This document shows positions 1 through 8,080 of a stretch of 48,603 nucleotides of DNA, piece by piece. The notes beneath the pieces were generated by a model. That model made no database searches and was not told the origin of the DNA. It was given only the letters and a program-made list of their open reading frames with translations. The position numbers were made by a program, and so were the translations under genes. How positions within the stretch are numbered: the stretch's first letter is position 1; the number at the start of each line of letters is the position of its first letter. The stretch is taken from positions 1-48,603 of the forward strand of contig DIFN01000092.1 in the NCBI GenBank assembly GCA_002419145.1, in the 5' to 3' direction. The DNA is from Mageeibacillus sp. UBA5747. Its GTDB lineage: Bacteria > Bacillota > Clostridia > Saccharofermentanales > UBA5734.

Positions 1-2405
1 GCTTCTTTATCATAGGTTCTGCCCTCTCGAGTGATCACCATTTTGTTGTTCATGGCTTTCACCGTCTGATTCAGCTGGCTGACTTGCTCAAAATAGGGTG
101 ATTTCGCGGCTCCGGCCAAATCCAGAACGGTCGTCGCCAGGAAGTTGGGGCTGGTAATGTCTTTGGCCACCTCTGGCAAATCATAATTAGCCCAGATCAG
201 CCAGGGTGTTTCATAAATTTTCTGCGTCTCCAGCTGGGTCAGGTCGGCCAAGGGCTTGCCGAAAAGGTCTTCATAGAAATTCTTGAATACGTTGTTGTTT
301 CCAGGCAAGTGATCCCCGAACAAGACAACCAGGGTGGGCTCTTCGACCGTGGAAAAATAGTAGATCAAGTCGCGCAGGGCATCATCAGACTGACGCACAA
401 GGCTCAGGTAGAGCTCCACAGACTCGACTTCAGTCATGGTAGGCAGCTTGATGTTGTATTCGAGCTCAGAGAGAATTTCTTCCGAACTTCTGTACGGAAA
501 ATGGTTCTGCATCGTGACAGAAAAGATGAACAGCCGCTCGTCAGGCTGTTTGCTCTCATAACTGCGGATAATCTGGTTGAAATCAGCTTTGTCGCTGATG
601 AAATCGCGCACTTTGCCACCAGCCGGAAAATCTTCCATGCTGATGAACTGGTCAAAGCCCATGGCTGGGTAGACAAGATTCCTGTCCCAGAATGTTCTCA
701 GGTAAGGATGAATGGCCACACTGCGATAACCTTGCTGGCCCAGCAGATCCGGCAGGGCATGTGTGGGTCCCATGAAATAGCTGTTGTATGGCAAGCTACC
801 ATCAGCCATGAACAGCATGCTGCTTCCGGTCAAAAATTCAAACTCGGTATTGCATGTCCCGCCACCGAAAATGGAGACAAGCAGCTTGCCGTATCGGGTG
901 TTTGGCGAGTTCTGAAGTTGGTCGAAAAACGGCATTACGGGTTCGGTGGACTGGATCGGACGGATGTTGTCAAAATCCGCAAACGATTCACTCATGATAA
1001 CAATGATGTTGGGCTTGTCCGGTGAAGGTTTAAGGGTTTTCTGGCTGGCCGGGATTTCGTAAAAGCCAGGTTGCGGCTGGGTCATCTGCTCTGGTTGGCT
1101 GATGTTGAGGTTTCTTGTGCTCTGGAGGAATGGGATGACAACGCCATTCTGGTTGTAATTGACCATCTGGTTCCAGGGATACCGGGTGATGCCGGGGTAC
1201 TGGCTGATCAGAGCTGGATTGAGGACCAGGCCGTTAAGCAGGGCGATCAGAGGTATGAGAGACGAAGTTGATGCGATCCAGCGGGTCCGGCGCGCCGCGT
1301 GGGTATCGCGGGTTTTTCCCAGCAAGAGGAAAAAGATGACCAAAAGGAGTACAGCAGCCAGAAATCGATTGTTGATGATGAAATCCAGCTGATTGATGGT
1401 ATGGGCTGCCTCGGTGACGGAGCGCAGGTCGCCAGCGACGAAAGGGTCGCCGCGGAAAAAGAGTTTGACGTGATTGGCAATGCCCAGGGCCATGAACAGC
1501 AGGTGGTTGACCATGATGGCCAGCCGGACCCGGCCCAGCAGACTGGCCATCAGCAATTCAAACAACAGCAACGTCAGGTAGGACAGCCAGAAAACCGGGG
1601 CAGGCAGCATGGCATCCCGATTGAGTGTGTTCAGGATTTCAATGCTCGCCAAGGTCAGGAAAGGTGCCGCTATCAAGGGCACCACAATGGCCTCCTGGAG
1701 CAAGGCATCCAGCCCAGGCAAGGGCAGCAGCACAAGAACCAGGATCATCAGCATCAGAATCAGGACCCGGACAAAGGCCCAGACATTGAACTGGCGGTAG
1801 GTCAGGCCCAAGACGGTGGCCAAGCCAGTATCGCGGCCATTGACAAGCATGGCAGCCTGAGTGGCATGCGACGTGTGGATCGACAGTCGGGCGCTTTCCG
1901 GCAATCGGTCGATGGAAAGAATGACACTGTACGTCTGACCGGCTGTCTGGGATCCGATTTGCAGAGGTATCCTGGTGCGGGCATACAGCTTCAAGTTTTC
2001 CCGGGTCAAAAGCGTCTGTTCTGCCACTACCGGTTCTCCGGCAGCCTTGACGCTGAGCCGGATCGAGGTTTCCTCCGGCAGATCGGTGTCTTCGGGCAGG
2101 TCAAATGACAACGTCAGGGCAACAAGTCCGTCTTTGACTGAATGGAAATCCTGGACCAGCAAGTCGCCTTCTTTGAGACGGTAAGGCAAATAGTCACTGT
2201 CAACGGTCGTAGTCTTCTCATCCAGGTTGAAAAAAGAAGGCCAGGCTTGCCAGCTGATGTAAGCGATCGACACGACGCAGATAGCCAGGAAAAACAGGCG
2301 CATATTGAGCGGTGATGAAGATGAAAGGCCAGCTAGCCAACCGGTCTTGCTAACGGGATGTGAATTGTCAGATTTGCGGCGATGCGGGAAAATGAAACGG
2401 GCCAT
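1..2405 (-). CDS. LTA synthase family protein (sulfatase fold), 3' end outside window
   Basis: I translated the reverse strand and found one open frame of about 800 codons with no stop before the window edge. The N-terminus has one membrane segment (about residues 35-55), then roughly 170 residues of soluble, beta-rich sequence, then a block of hydrophobic segments (about 220-400). An alkaline-phosphatase/sulfatase domain starts near residue 460 with 'NIIVIMSESF'. The motif 'GGGTCNTEFEFLTG' carries the threonine expected to hold the glycerol-phosphate intermediate, and 'LFGDHLPG' gives the Asp-His metal ligands. This matches LtaS-type phosphoglycerol transferases acting outside the membrane on lipoteichoic acid or similar glycerol-phosphate polymers. 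The start at 2405 is tentative; in-frame ATGs at 2423 and 2489 are alternatives, none with a strong ribosome site. The leading TM plus extracytoplasmic domain is an addition to the plain LtaS layout. Exact polymer product is unknown. Confidence 0.88.
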   Translation of the reverse strand, partial: MARFIFPHRRKSDNSHPVSKTGWLAGLSSSSPLNMRLFFLAICVVSIAYISWQAWPSFFNLDEKTTTVDSDYLPYRLKEGDLLVQDFHSVKDGLVALTLSFDLPEDTDLPEETSIRLSVKAAGEPVVAEQTLLTRENLKLYARTRIPLQIGSQTAGQTYSVILSIDRLPESARLSIHTSHATQAAMLVNGRDTGLATVLGLTYRQFNVWAFVRVLILMLMILVLVLLPLPGLDALLQEAIVVPLIAAPFLTLASIEILNTLNRDAMLPAPVFWLSYLTLLLFELLMASLLGRVRLAIMVNHLLFMALGIANHVKLFFRGDPFVAGDLRSVTEAAHTINQLDFIINNRFLAAVLLLVIFFLLLGKTRDTHAARRTRWIASTSSLIPLIALLNGLVLNPALISQYPGITRYPWNQMVNYNQNGVVIPFLQSTRNLNISQPEQMTQPQPGFYEIPASQKTLKPSPDKPNIIVIMSESFADFDNIRPIQSTEPVMPFFDQLQNSPNTRYGKLLVSIFGGGTCNTEFEFLTGSSMLFMADGSLPYNSYFMGPTHALPDLLGQQGYRSVAIHPYLRTFWDRNLVYPAMGFDQFISMEDFPAGGKVRDFISDKADFNQIIRSYESKQPDERLFIFSVTMQNHFPYRSSEEILSELEYNIKLPTMTEVESVELYLSLVRQSDDALRDLIYYFSTVEEPTLVVLFGDHLPGNNNVFKNFYEDLFGKPLADLTQLETQKIYETPWLIWANYDLPEVAKDITSPNFLATTVLDLAGAAKSPYFEQVSQLNQTVKAMNNKMVITREGRTYDKE

Positions 2406-2806
2406 AGCTACCTGCCAGAACATCACTGAGTTGAGGATTACCTGCGAAGCGGTTGCGGTCTCGGGGCAATCTTTCCTGTATTCTAGCATGGTCTTGGTCG
2501 AACGGGTATGCCCAGATCCTGCGAGTCTATCCGATTCTTGGGCCAAAGGCCCTGGCGAGCTAAAATTGAATTTCTTATTTCGTATCTTCAGATACATTAT
2601 AAATCTGGATTTTCCAACCTGCCTCATCTGGTCACCAGCTGAAAATACCTGAATCCGTTGCGTTTTCAGGTAATGAGCATACGTATTTTATAATCCGATC
2701 GATTTTGTCGGAATCGTTTGCTTTCATATTTTATGTAATTTTGTTACAATAGCTCCCGTCAGCAATCCATTTGGTCACCGAACCTGAAGAAAGAGGAGAT
2801 CAACAC
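2406..2806. promoter_or_regulatory. Divergent intergenic region with candidate promoters and inverted repeats
   Basis: This AT-rich gap separates the sulfatase gene (left, reverse) from the lipoprotein gene (right, forward). Forward candidates are a TATAAT at 2689-2694 with a poor -35 (TTCAGG, 2665-2670, 18-bp spacer) and a TACAAT at 2745-2750. A perfect 7-bp inverted repeat, ACCTGAA at 2647-2653 and TTCAGGT at 2665-2671, overlaps the -35 and could be an operator. For the reverse gene, TATAAT (complement of 2596-2601) sits next to the near-palindrome GTATCTTCAGATAC (2582-2595). None of these is proven. No gene is visible in the gap. Confidence 0.45.
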
Positions 2807-3889
2807 ATGAAAAAAACTGCTTTGATCCTGATCACTGCTGTTGTCCTGCTCGCTTTTGCCCTGACCGCTTGCGGCCAGACTGCAACCACAGCGGCCACAA
2901 CAACCGCCGCAACCCCTGCTGCCGAGACCACCGCAGCTCCGGCTGAAACTTCTGCCGCTGCCACTTCCGGTCTGCGTCTGGGCTTCGGTTCTGTCGTCAC
3001 CACAGGTCACAGCGCCGCCGCTACAGCCGAAAAAGCTACCACAGCAGAGTCCTACACCTACTATGCTGCCGTTCTGATTGATGCCGACAGCAAGATCCAG
3101 AAAGTCTGGATCGATGCCGTCGTCCACAATGCATCCGTCGATAACACTGGCGCCATCACCACGGACATCAAAGCCCTTGGTGCCACCAAACGTGAGCTCG
3201 GCGATGCCTACGGCATGAAGAAGGCTTCCCCGATCGGCAAAGAATGGTGGGAACAGGCCGATGCCCTCGAGGCTTTCCTTGTTGGCAAAACCATTGCCGA
3301 GATCGACGCGGCGCCCAAGGAAGGCGAAAAGAATAATTTCGTCGACCTCAAGACCTCGTCCACTTTTGGTCCTGACCTGTACATGCAAGCTCTGAAGAAA
3401 GCAGTCGCTGCTGCCGAAATGGCCACCCCGACTGCTGCCACCAAGCTCGGCTTTGGCGCTGTAGTCACTTCTGACAAGAGTGCCAATGCCGCCGCTGACA
3501 AGGATGGCAAATTCGAGTCTTACCACAGCCTGGCCATTGCTGCCACTGACGATGCCGGCAAAGTCCTTGATGTCTGGATCGACGCGGTTGTCCACGACAT
3601 CACTTTCAATGCCAAGGGTGAACTGACTGCCGACCTCAAGGCGCTCGGTGCCACCAAGCGCGAGCTCGGCGATGCCTACGGCATGAAGAAGGCCTCCGCC
3701 ATCGGCAAAGAATGGTGGGAACAGGCCGATGCCCTCGAAGCTTTCCTCGAAGGCAAGACCTTGGCTGAAATCGAAGCAGCGCCCAGGGAAGGTGAAAAGA
3801 ACAATTTCGTCGACCTCAAGACATCTTCCACCTTTGGCCCTGACCATTACATCGAAGCCCTGGAAAAAGCCGTCACCAAAGCCCATTAA
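2807..3889 (+). CDS. Two-domain surface lipoprotein, putative ApbE flavinylation target
   Basis: The 360-residue product has a signal peptide ending in the lipobox LTAC with lipidated Cys22, then an Ala/Thr/Pro-rich spacer (about 24-54). Two copies of one domain follow (about 58-200 and 214-356). Each copy holds 'LGATKRELGDAYGMKKAS', 'GKEWWEQADALEAFL' and 'VDLKTSSTFGPD'. The last segment (Asp180-Thr186 and Asp336-Thr342) resembles the D-x-x-[ST]-G-A-T acceptor site of FMN-binding domains, with Ser-Ser in place of Gly-Ala. I infer that Thr186 and Thr342 may carry covalent FMN. The next gene is an ApbE FMN transferase that is also a lipoprotein, which supports this. A role in extracytoplasmic electron transfer is inference. 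Start chosen at 2807 because AAAGAGGAG lies at 2790-2798 and a typical MKK signal peptide follows. No catalytic motif is visible. Confidence 0.8.
   Translation: MKKTALILITAVVLLAFALTACGQTATTAATTTAATPAAETTAAPAETSAAATSGLRLGFGSVVTTGHSAAATAEKATTAESYTYYAAVLIDADSKIQKVWIDAVVHNASVDNTGAITTDIKALGATKRELGDAYGMKKASPIGKEWWEQADALEAFLVGKTIAEIDAAPKEGEKNNFVDLKTSSTFGPDLYMQALKKAVAAAEMATPTAATKLGFGAVVTSDKSANAAADKDGKFESYHSLAIAATDDAGKVLDVWIDAVVHDITFNAKGELTADLKALGATKRELGDAYGMKKASAIGKEWWEQADALEAFLEGKTLAEIEAAPREGEKNNFVDLKTSSTFGPDHYIEALEKAVTKAH
2978..3874 (+). repeat. Tandem in-frame duplication inside the lipoprotein gene
   Basis: Unit A (about 2978-3406) and unit B (about 3446-3874) are offset by exactly 468 bp (156 codons). 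They are very similar at DNA level in their second halves: by eye roughly nine of ten bases agree across 3177-3288 versus 3645-3756. The near-identity includes synonymous positions, which suggests recent duplication or gene conversion. Confidence 0.85.
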
Positions 3890-3937
3890 CATCCGTCCCG
3901 GTTCTCTTGATAAGTTTTCTTTGCTGACTACAATGAG

Positions 3938-3960
3938 AGGGGGTGCACACCGCACCCCCT
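3938..3960 (+). terminator. GC-rich hairpin between lipoprotein and apbE
   Basis: An 8-bp perfect stem, GGGGGTGC at 3939-3946 and GCACCCCC at 3952-3959, has a 5-base loop. The tail (TATTCTTTA) is only moderately T-rich. It could be a weak terminator or attenuator that makes the lipoprotein more abundant than the ApbE enzyme downstream. Confidence 0.5.
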
Positions 3961-4035
3961 TATTCTTTACCCCCCCAAACCAGCCTGAGCATTTGCCCTT
4001 GCATCCCTGATGAATCGCAAACGAGTAAGAAAACA

Positions 4036-5229
4036 ATGATGAGAAACAAAAAAATTTTTCCCCGATCGGCACATCTGACTGCCATTGTTCTGGTCCTGAC
4101 AGTTTCGATCCTTTCCAGTTGTGCCGCACCACAAGCCCCCTTAGCCCCTGCAGGTTCAGTTCTGCCACAAAGCCCAACCACCTCAGCAGCCACTCAAGCA
4201 TCCCAAGTCAAATACTCCCGTTCTTTTACTTCGAGCTTTGATACGGTGATCACATTAATCGCCTACGCAGACAACCAGGCGGCGTTTGATCGCTGGGCTG
4301 ATCTGGCTGAATCAGAATTCCAAAAACTCCACCAGCTGTTTGATATCTACCACGAATATCCCGGCATCAACAACCTGATGACGATCAACAAGATGGCAGG
4401 GAAAGGCCCGATCCCAGTCGACACCCGGATCCTGGACTTGATTGAAATCTACCTGGACAATGACCATCTGGCCCCCGGCAAAGTCAATCCAACCCTTGGC
4501 TTAGTCCTTCGCATCTGGCACGATCATCGTGAAGCAGCGGAATCCGGGCAGGCGACTGTTCCGAATCTGACTGACTTGCAGGCAGCTGCTGAGCACATCG
4601 ATCCAGCCACCCTCCGAATCGATCGTCAGGCTGCAACGCTTGAGTTGACCGATCCGCTGGTCCAGTTGGATGTGGGTGCAGTCGCCAAAGGCTATGCGAC
4701 GGAAATGGTGGCCCAACTCCTGCAAGACCAAGGTTTGACCTCGGGCATTATCAGCGCCGGTGGCAGCAATGTCCGCCTGATCGGGAAGCCTGCTGATCCC
4801 AGCCGAGAGACTTGGGCCATCGGCATCCAGAATCCTTTTGCCTCCATGCTGATTCCAGAAGGGCAATCGGTGGATGTCATCCTGGCCAATGATACCTCGG
4901 TTGTCACCAGCGGCGACTACCAGCGTTACTACCTCGTAGATGGCGTGGTCTATCATCATTTGATCGACCCTGATACCCTGATGCCGGCCAACTACCAGCG
5001 TGCCGTCACCATCGTCACCCCGGACAGTGGTCTGGCCGACTATCTCTCGACCGCTGTTTTCTTGCTGCCGTATGAAGAAGGGCGCAAATTGGTCGAGAGC
5101 TTGCCCGACTGCGAAGCGTTGTGGATCTTCCAAGACGGTTCGATGCAGGCAACCGCTGGGCTGGTAGCGCTTTTGAAAGACAAGGCTCAGGGCAATGCCA
5201 AAGAAATGGCTGAGGCACTTGCCAAGTAA
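4036..5229 (+). CDS. apbE: FAD:protein FMN transferase, lipoprotein (ApbE family)
   Basis: The 397-residue product starts with a signal peptide whose lipobox LSSC places the lipidated cysteine at Cys29. The rest matches ApbE throughout: 'LDVGAVAKGYATEM', 'ISAGGSNVRLIGKP', 'VVTSGDYQRYY', 'YHHLIDPDTLMPA' and 'DYLSTAVFLLP'. ApbE enzymes use FAD and Mg2+ to attach FMN covalently to a Ser/Thr of extracytoplasmic partner proteins. The partner here is probably the duplicated lipoprotein immediately upstream, with which it likely shares a transcript across the hairpin at 3938-3960. Start taken at the first of two adjacent ATGs (4036, 4039). Their ribosome site is weak (AAGAAA), consistent with lower expression than the upstream gene. 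Confidence 0.92.
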   Translation: MMRNKKIFPRSAHLTAIVLVLTVSILSSCAAPQAPLAPAGSVLPQSPTTSAATQASQVKYSRSFTSSFDTVITLIAYADNQAAFDRWADLAESEFQKLHQLFDIYHEYPGINNLMTINKMAGKGPIPVDTRILDLIEIYLDNDHLAPGKVNPTLGLVLRIWHDHREAAESGQATVPNLTDLQAAAEHIDPATLRIDRQAATLELTDPLVQLDVGAVAKGYATEMVAQLLQDQGLTSGIISAGGSNVRLIGKPADPSRETWAIGIQNPFASMLIPEGQSVDVILANDTSVVTSGDYQRYYLVDGVVYHHLIDPDTLMPANYQRAVTIVTPDSGLADYLSTAVFLLPYEEGRKLVESLPDCEALWIFQDGSMQATAGLVALLKDKAQGNAKEMAEALAK

Positions 5230-5262
5230 TATCCTGCCCGGTGATCAGGCAGGAAGCTCGCA

Positions 5263-5290
5263 CACAGAACCGTTCGGCTTGTGACTTTTT
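5263..5290 (+). terminator. Putative terminator after apbE
   Basis: A stem of CACAG/TGTG and CCG/CGG with small internal loops (5263-5283) is followed by CTTTTT. A second hairpin just before it, CCTGCC and GGCAGG at 5233-5253, has no T-run on either strand. The genes on the two sides converge here. Confidence 0.5.
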
Positions 5291-5311
5291 CGCTCCCTTT
5301 TGCGGGCACTC

Positions 5312-5881
5312 TTATTTGATCAGCTTGGACACCTGCTTGAATACCGGAGTCCCCGCTTGTTTGAGCCAGTCGAACAGGAGCGTCTCGACATTGGTCACGA
5401 CGGCACCGCAGGACCGGATCAAGTCCAGGCCATTGTCACGATTGGCGTCGGTACGTGAGCCGACGGCATCCTGGGCCAGGAAGCACTGGTAACCGGCAGC
5501 CTGGAGCGCGCGCGCCGTCTGGAAGACACAGACATGAGTCTCCATGCCGGCGATCACCACGTTTTTTCGTCCAGTCGCCTGAATCGCCGCCAGGACTTCC
5601 GGTGTCAGTGCAGAAAACTGAATTTTCTCGAAAACACCCAGGAAATTTGCCATTTGGCTCAACAAGACTTGGATCGGAGCGATGGTTGGACCCAGACCCT
5701 TGGGATACTGCTCGGTAGCCAAGGCAGGAATGCCCAAAGCCTCAGCTGCCTGGATCAGGATCTCAGCCTGCTCTAAGATCGATTCGTTATGGGCAATAGC
5801 CGGAGCCAGCCGTTCCTGGATGTCAATTATCAGAAGGATCGAATCATCCGCAGAAACAGTCAGCTTGTTAAGATCAATCAT
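5312..5881 (-). CDS. Isochorismatase-family cysteine hydrolase
   Basis: The 189-residue protein has the family's catalytic triad: Asp20 in 'LLIIDIQERL', Lys86 in 'FEKIQFSAL' and Cys118 in 'GMETHVCVFQTA'. It lacks extra domains and resembles the small YcaC-like hydrolases of unknown substrate rather than nicotinamidases, since no clear metal-binding histidine cluster is visible. Start chosen at 5881 rather than the in-frame ATG at 5893, because only 5881 has a ribosome site (GGAG six bases upstream). It lies 32 bp downstream of ptsI on the same strand and is probably co-transcribed with it. No functional link to the PTS is obvious. Confidence 0.88.
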   Translation of the reverse strand: MIDLNKLTVSADDSILLIIDIQERLAPAIAHNESILEQAEILIQAAEALGIPALATEQYPKGLGPTIAPIQVLLSQMANFLGVFEKIQFSALTPEVLAAIQATGRKNVVIAGMETHVCVFQTARALQAAGYQCFLAQDAVGSRTDANRDNGLDLIRSCGAVVTNVETLLFDWLKQAGTPVFKQVSKLIK

Positions 5882-5913
5882 AGCTTGCTCCATCAGGTTT
5901 AGTGTAAGTAAAC

Positions 5914-7671
5914 TCAGACCAGATAGGCCCTGAGTTCTTCCGGCAGGGCCTCAGCCAGATAAGCTTCGATCTCAGCCGCTGTCCTCAAGGTCAGAGCCTT
6001 GTCAGCGACTGACTTGGCATAGCAAAAGTCCACGCTGGTGATGATTTTCCGAATCCGCAGGAGACTCGAAGGGCCAACCGAGAATTCCTGCAGGCCGAGA
6101 CCCAGCAGAACCAGAGTTGCCCTGGGATCACCAGCCATTTCACCACACATGCCGGCAAATTTGTCCCCGCCGGCCGCACGGGCTGGCTCGATGACGGATT
6201 TGATCAGGCGCAGCATCGCCGGGTGGAAGCTGTTGTAGAGGTAGCTGATTTTTTCATTCATGCGGTCGACGGCCAAGGTGTATTGGGTCAGGTCATTGCT
6301 ACCAATCGAAAAGAAATCGGCTTCCTGGATCAGGACGTCAGCGATAACGGCAGCAGAGGGGATCTCGATCATGATGCCAACCTTGATGTCAGCATCGTAG
6401 GCCTGACCGCGCAGCTTGAGTTGCTCCTTGGCCTGTTCGACCTTGGCTTTAGCGGCGCGGAGTTCATCAAGTGAGCTGACCATCGGAAACATGACCAGAG
6501 CTTGGCCATGGACAGCTGCACGCAGGATGGCCCTAAGCTGGGTCAGGAATAGGTCATCGCGTTCGAGACAGATGCGCAGGGCTCGGTAACCGAGGAAAGG
6601 ATTCTCTTCCTTTGCAATATTGAGGTAGTCGACGCTCTTGTCACCCCCGATGTCCATGGTCCGGATAATGACTGGCTTGCCACCTAGGCCCTCGATCACG
6701 GTGCGGTAGGCCAGATACTGTTCTTCCTCATCCGGAGCCTTGTCACGATCCATGAACAGGAATTCCGTCCGGTACAGTCCGACACCTTCCCCACCGACAG
6801 CGAGGACCTTGTCGACATCGCCCGGGCCCATGACATTGGCAGCGATCTGGACATGGACGCCGTCTTTGGTTACAGATGGCTGATCCTTGAGCACGGCCAG
6901 AGACGCTTTGACCGCGGCCCGGCGCTCAGCCTCTGCCTGGAGCGATTCTGCCATCTCATCGGTCAAACCGATGTGGACTAGGCCGGCGCTGCCATCGACG
7001 GCGATCCGGGCCCCTGAAGGCAGGGATTTGGCAATCGATACCACATCATGGCAGCCGAGGACGGCCGGAATGCCCATGTTATTGGCCAGGATGGCGGTAT
7101 GGGAAGTCTTGCCCCCAATCTCGGCCACAACACCCAGCAGGTTTTTCGTGTCGACAGATGCCATCATCGAAGGCGTGATGTCCCGGGCGATCAGGATCAG
7201 CGCTTCAGGAAGCGAACTGATGTCTGGTTCTTCGATCCCCAGAAGGAGATTGACCAGGCGGCGGCCGATATCCCGGATATCCTGAGCCCGTTCCCGGAAG
7301 TAAGCATCTTCCAGAGATTCAAAGATGTCCGCTTGGGCGGCAATGCCTTTCTGGACGGCACCAACAGCAGGGAGATGCTCAGATTCCACACTCATTAGGA
7401 AACCCTCGGTCAGGATTGGGTCACCCAACATCATCAGATGGGCATCCATGACGGCAGCCTGCTCCTCGAGTCCCGCAGCACTGGCTCGGTCACGGATGGC
7501 AGTCAATTGCTTTTCTGCCAGATCAAGCGCAAGGCGGACCTTGTTCTTCTCTTCTTCAATCAGTTCGTCAGCGATGCTGTGGTGGGTAAAATCAGGATGG
7601 TGGATTTCCTCAAGAACCAGACACGGACCCATCACCAGACCAGGGGCGGCGTTGACACCTTTGAGTTGCAT
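5914..7671 (-). CDS. ptsI: Phosphoenolpyruvate-protein phosphotransferase (PTS enzyme I)
   Basis: This 585-residue cytoplasmic enzyme takes phosphate from phosphoenolpyruvate and passes it to HPr. The phospho-accepting His191 lies in 'GGKTSHTAILANN'. The C-terminal PEP-binding barrel shows 'SIGSNDLTQYTLAVDR' and the cysteine motif 'FAGMCGEMAGDP'. Length is normal for the family. Start at 7671 is fixed by GGAGGAG just upstream and by 'MQLKGVNAAPG', a usual enzyme I beginning. It is transcribed away from the fructose operon, which encodes HPr and the sugar-specific components, so the whole phosphorelay is encoded at this locus. Confidence 0.97.
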   Translation of the reverse strand: MQLKGVNAAPGLVMGPCLVLEEIHHPDFTHHSIADELIEEEKNKVRLALDLAEKQLTAIRDRASAAGLEEQAAVMDAHLMMLGDPILTEGFLMSVESEHLPAVGAVQKGIAAQADIFESLEDAYFRERAQDIRDIGRRLVNLLLGIEEPDISSLPEALILIARDITPSMMASVDTKNLLGVVAEIGGKTSHTAILANNMGIPAVLGCHDVVSIAKSLPSGARIAVDGSAGLVHIGLTDEMAESLQAEAERRAAVKASLAVLKDQPSVTKDGVHVQIAANVMGPGDVDKVLAVGGEGVGLYRTEFLFMDRDKAPDEEEQYLAYRTVIEGLGGKPVIIRTMDIGGDKSVDYLNIAKEENPFLGYRALRICLERDDLFLTQLRAILRAAVHGQALVMFPMVSSLDELRAAKAKVEQAKEQLKLRGQAYDADIKVGIMIEIPSAAVIADVLIQEADFFSIGSNDLTQYTLAVDRMNEKISYLYNSFHPAMLRLIKSVIEPARAAGGDKFAGMCGEMAGDPRATLVLLGLGLQEFSVGPSSLLRIRKIITSVDFCYAKSVADKALTLRTAAEIEAYLAEALPEELRAYLV

Positions 7672-7805
7672 ATCGACTTCTCCTCCAAACCATGATTTTT
7701 TAAGTCTTTTCATTTTAACAGAGAGCAAAGCAGAGAAAAATGCCAGTACATCCAGCAGGCAATAAAAATGATGCAAAATAGACTAAACTTTTCATCTTCT
7801 CTTCC

Positions 7806-7835
7806 ATTTTAACCCGAGTCCTGTCATGCAGGCAA
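7806..7835 (-). promoter_or_regulatory. Candidate ptsI promoter
   Basis: On the reverse strand TTGCCT (complement of 7830-7835) and TAAAAT (complement of 7806-7811) are separated by 18 bp. The leader to the ptsI start would be about 130 bases. Confidence 0.5.
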
Positions 7836-7862
7836 TCATCAAATCAAAAAATTCCAATCATA

Positions 7863-7875
7863 TTTGATAATCAAA
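7863..7875. promoter_or_regulatory. Palindrome TTTGATAATCAAA, candidate operator
   Basis: This is a perfect 13-bp palindrome in the divergent ptsI/fru region. A related site, TTGATTTATCAA (7954-7965), overlaps the -35 of the fructose promoter. Both share TTGAT and ATCAA arms. I infer they may be sites for the DeoR-type regulator encoded in the operon. Confidence 0.4.
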
Positions 7876-7953
7876 GATTTGACTTTTTACACAAATTATC
7901 TAAATAAAACTTGTTTGTATTCTCGATTTTTCATTCAGTGCTCTAAATCATGC

Positions 7954-7981
7954 TTGATTTATCAATCACTAGTGTTAAAAT
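7954..7981 (+). promoter_or_regulatory. Candidate fructose operon promoter
   Basis: TTGATT at 7954-7959 and TAAAAT at 7976-7981 are separated by 16 bp, about 100 bases before the first operon gene. The -35 is embedded in the near-palindrome TTGATTTATCAA, a natural place for repressor competition with polymerase. Confidence 0.55.
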
Positions 7982-8035
7982 ACGATCATAAGCAATCATT
8001 GCCCTGGCAAACATATTATTCCAGACCGCAGCCCA

Positions 8036-8056
8036 TTCTCCGGGCGGACCGGAGAA
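8036..8056 (+). promoter_or_regulatory. Leader hairpin before fructose EIIA
   Basis: TTCTCCGG at 8036-8043 pairs perfectly with CCGGAGAA at 8049-8056 around a 5-base loop. It ends 24 bases before the EIIA start and 14 bases before its ribosome site. There is no T-run, so it is not a terminator. It could stabilise the message or bind a protein. Confidence 0.5.
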
Positions 8057-8080
8057 GGCAACCCCTTGTTGGAGGAACCT

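Noticed and set aside
309..2108. Forward-strand open frames at 309-1025 and 1299-2108
   Set aside because: They are antisense to the sulfatase gene, whose motifs read through the whole region on the reverse strand; the forward products are Gln/His/Asp-rich and resemble no family.
2978..3874. Lipoprotein repeats as an assembly duplication
   Set aside because: The two units differ at many positions in the first half and are exactly in frame, as expected for a real domain duplication.
2759..4201. A 480-codon open frame on the reverse strand opposite the lipoprotein gene
   Set aside because: It mirrors the strongly biased codons of the duplicated lipoprotein, has low-complexity Gly/Cys/Ser stretches, no ribosome site, and the forward gene is clearly real.
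8036..8056. Hairpin before EIIA as a transcription terminator
   Set aside because: No T-run follows the stem, so it was kept only as a leader structure.
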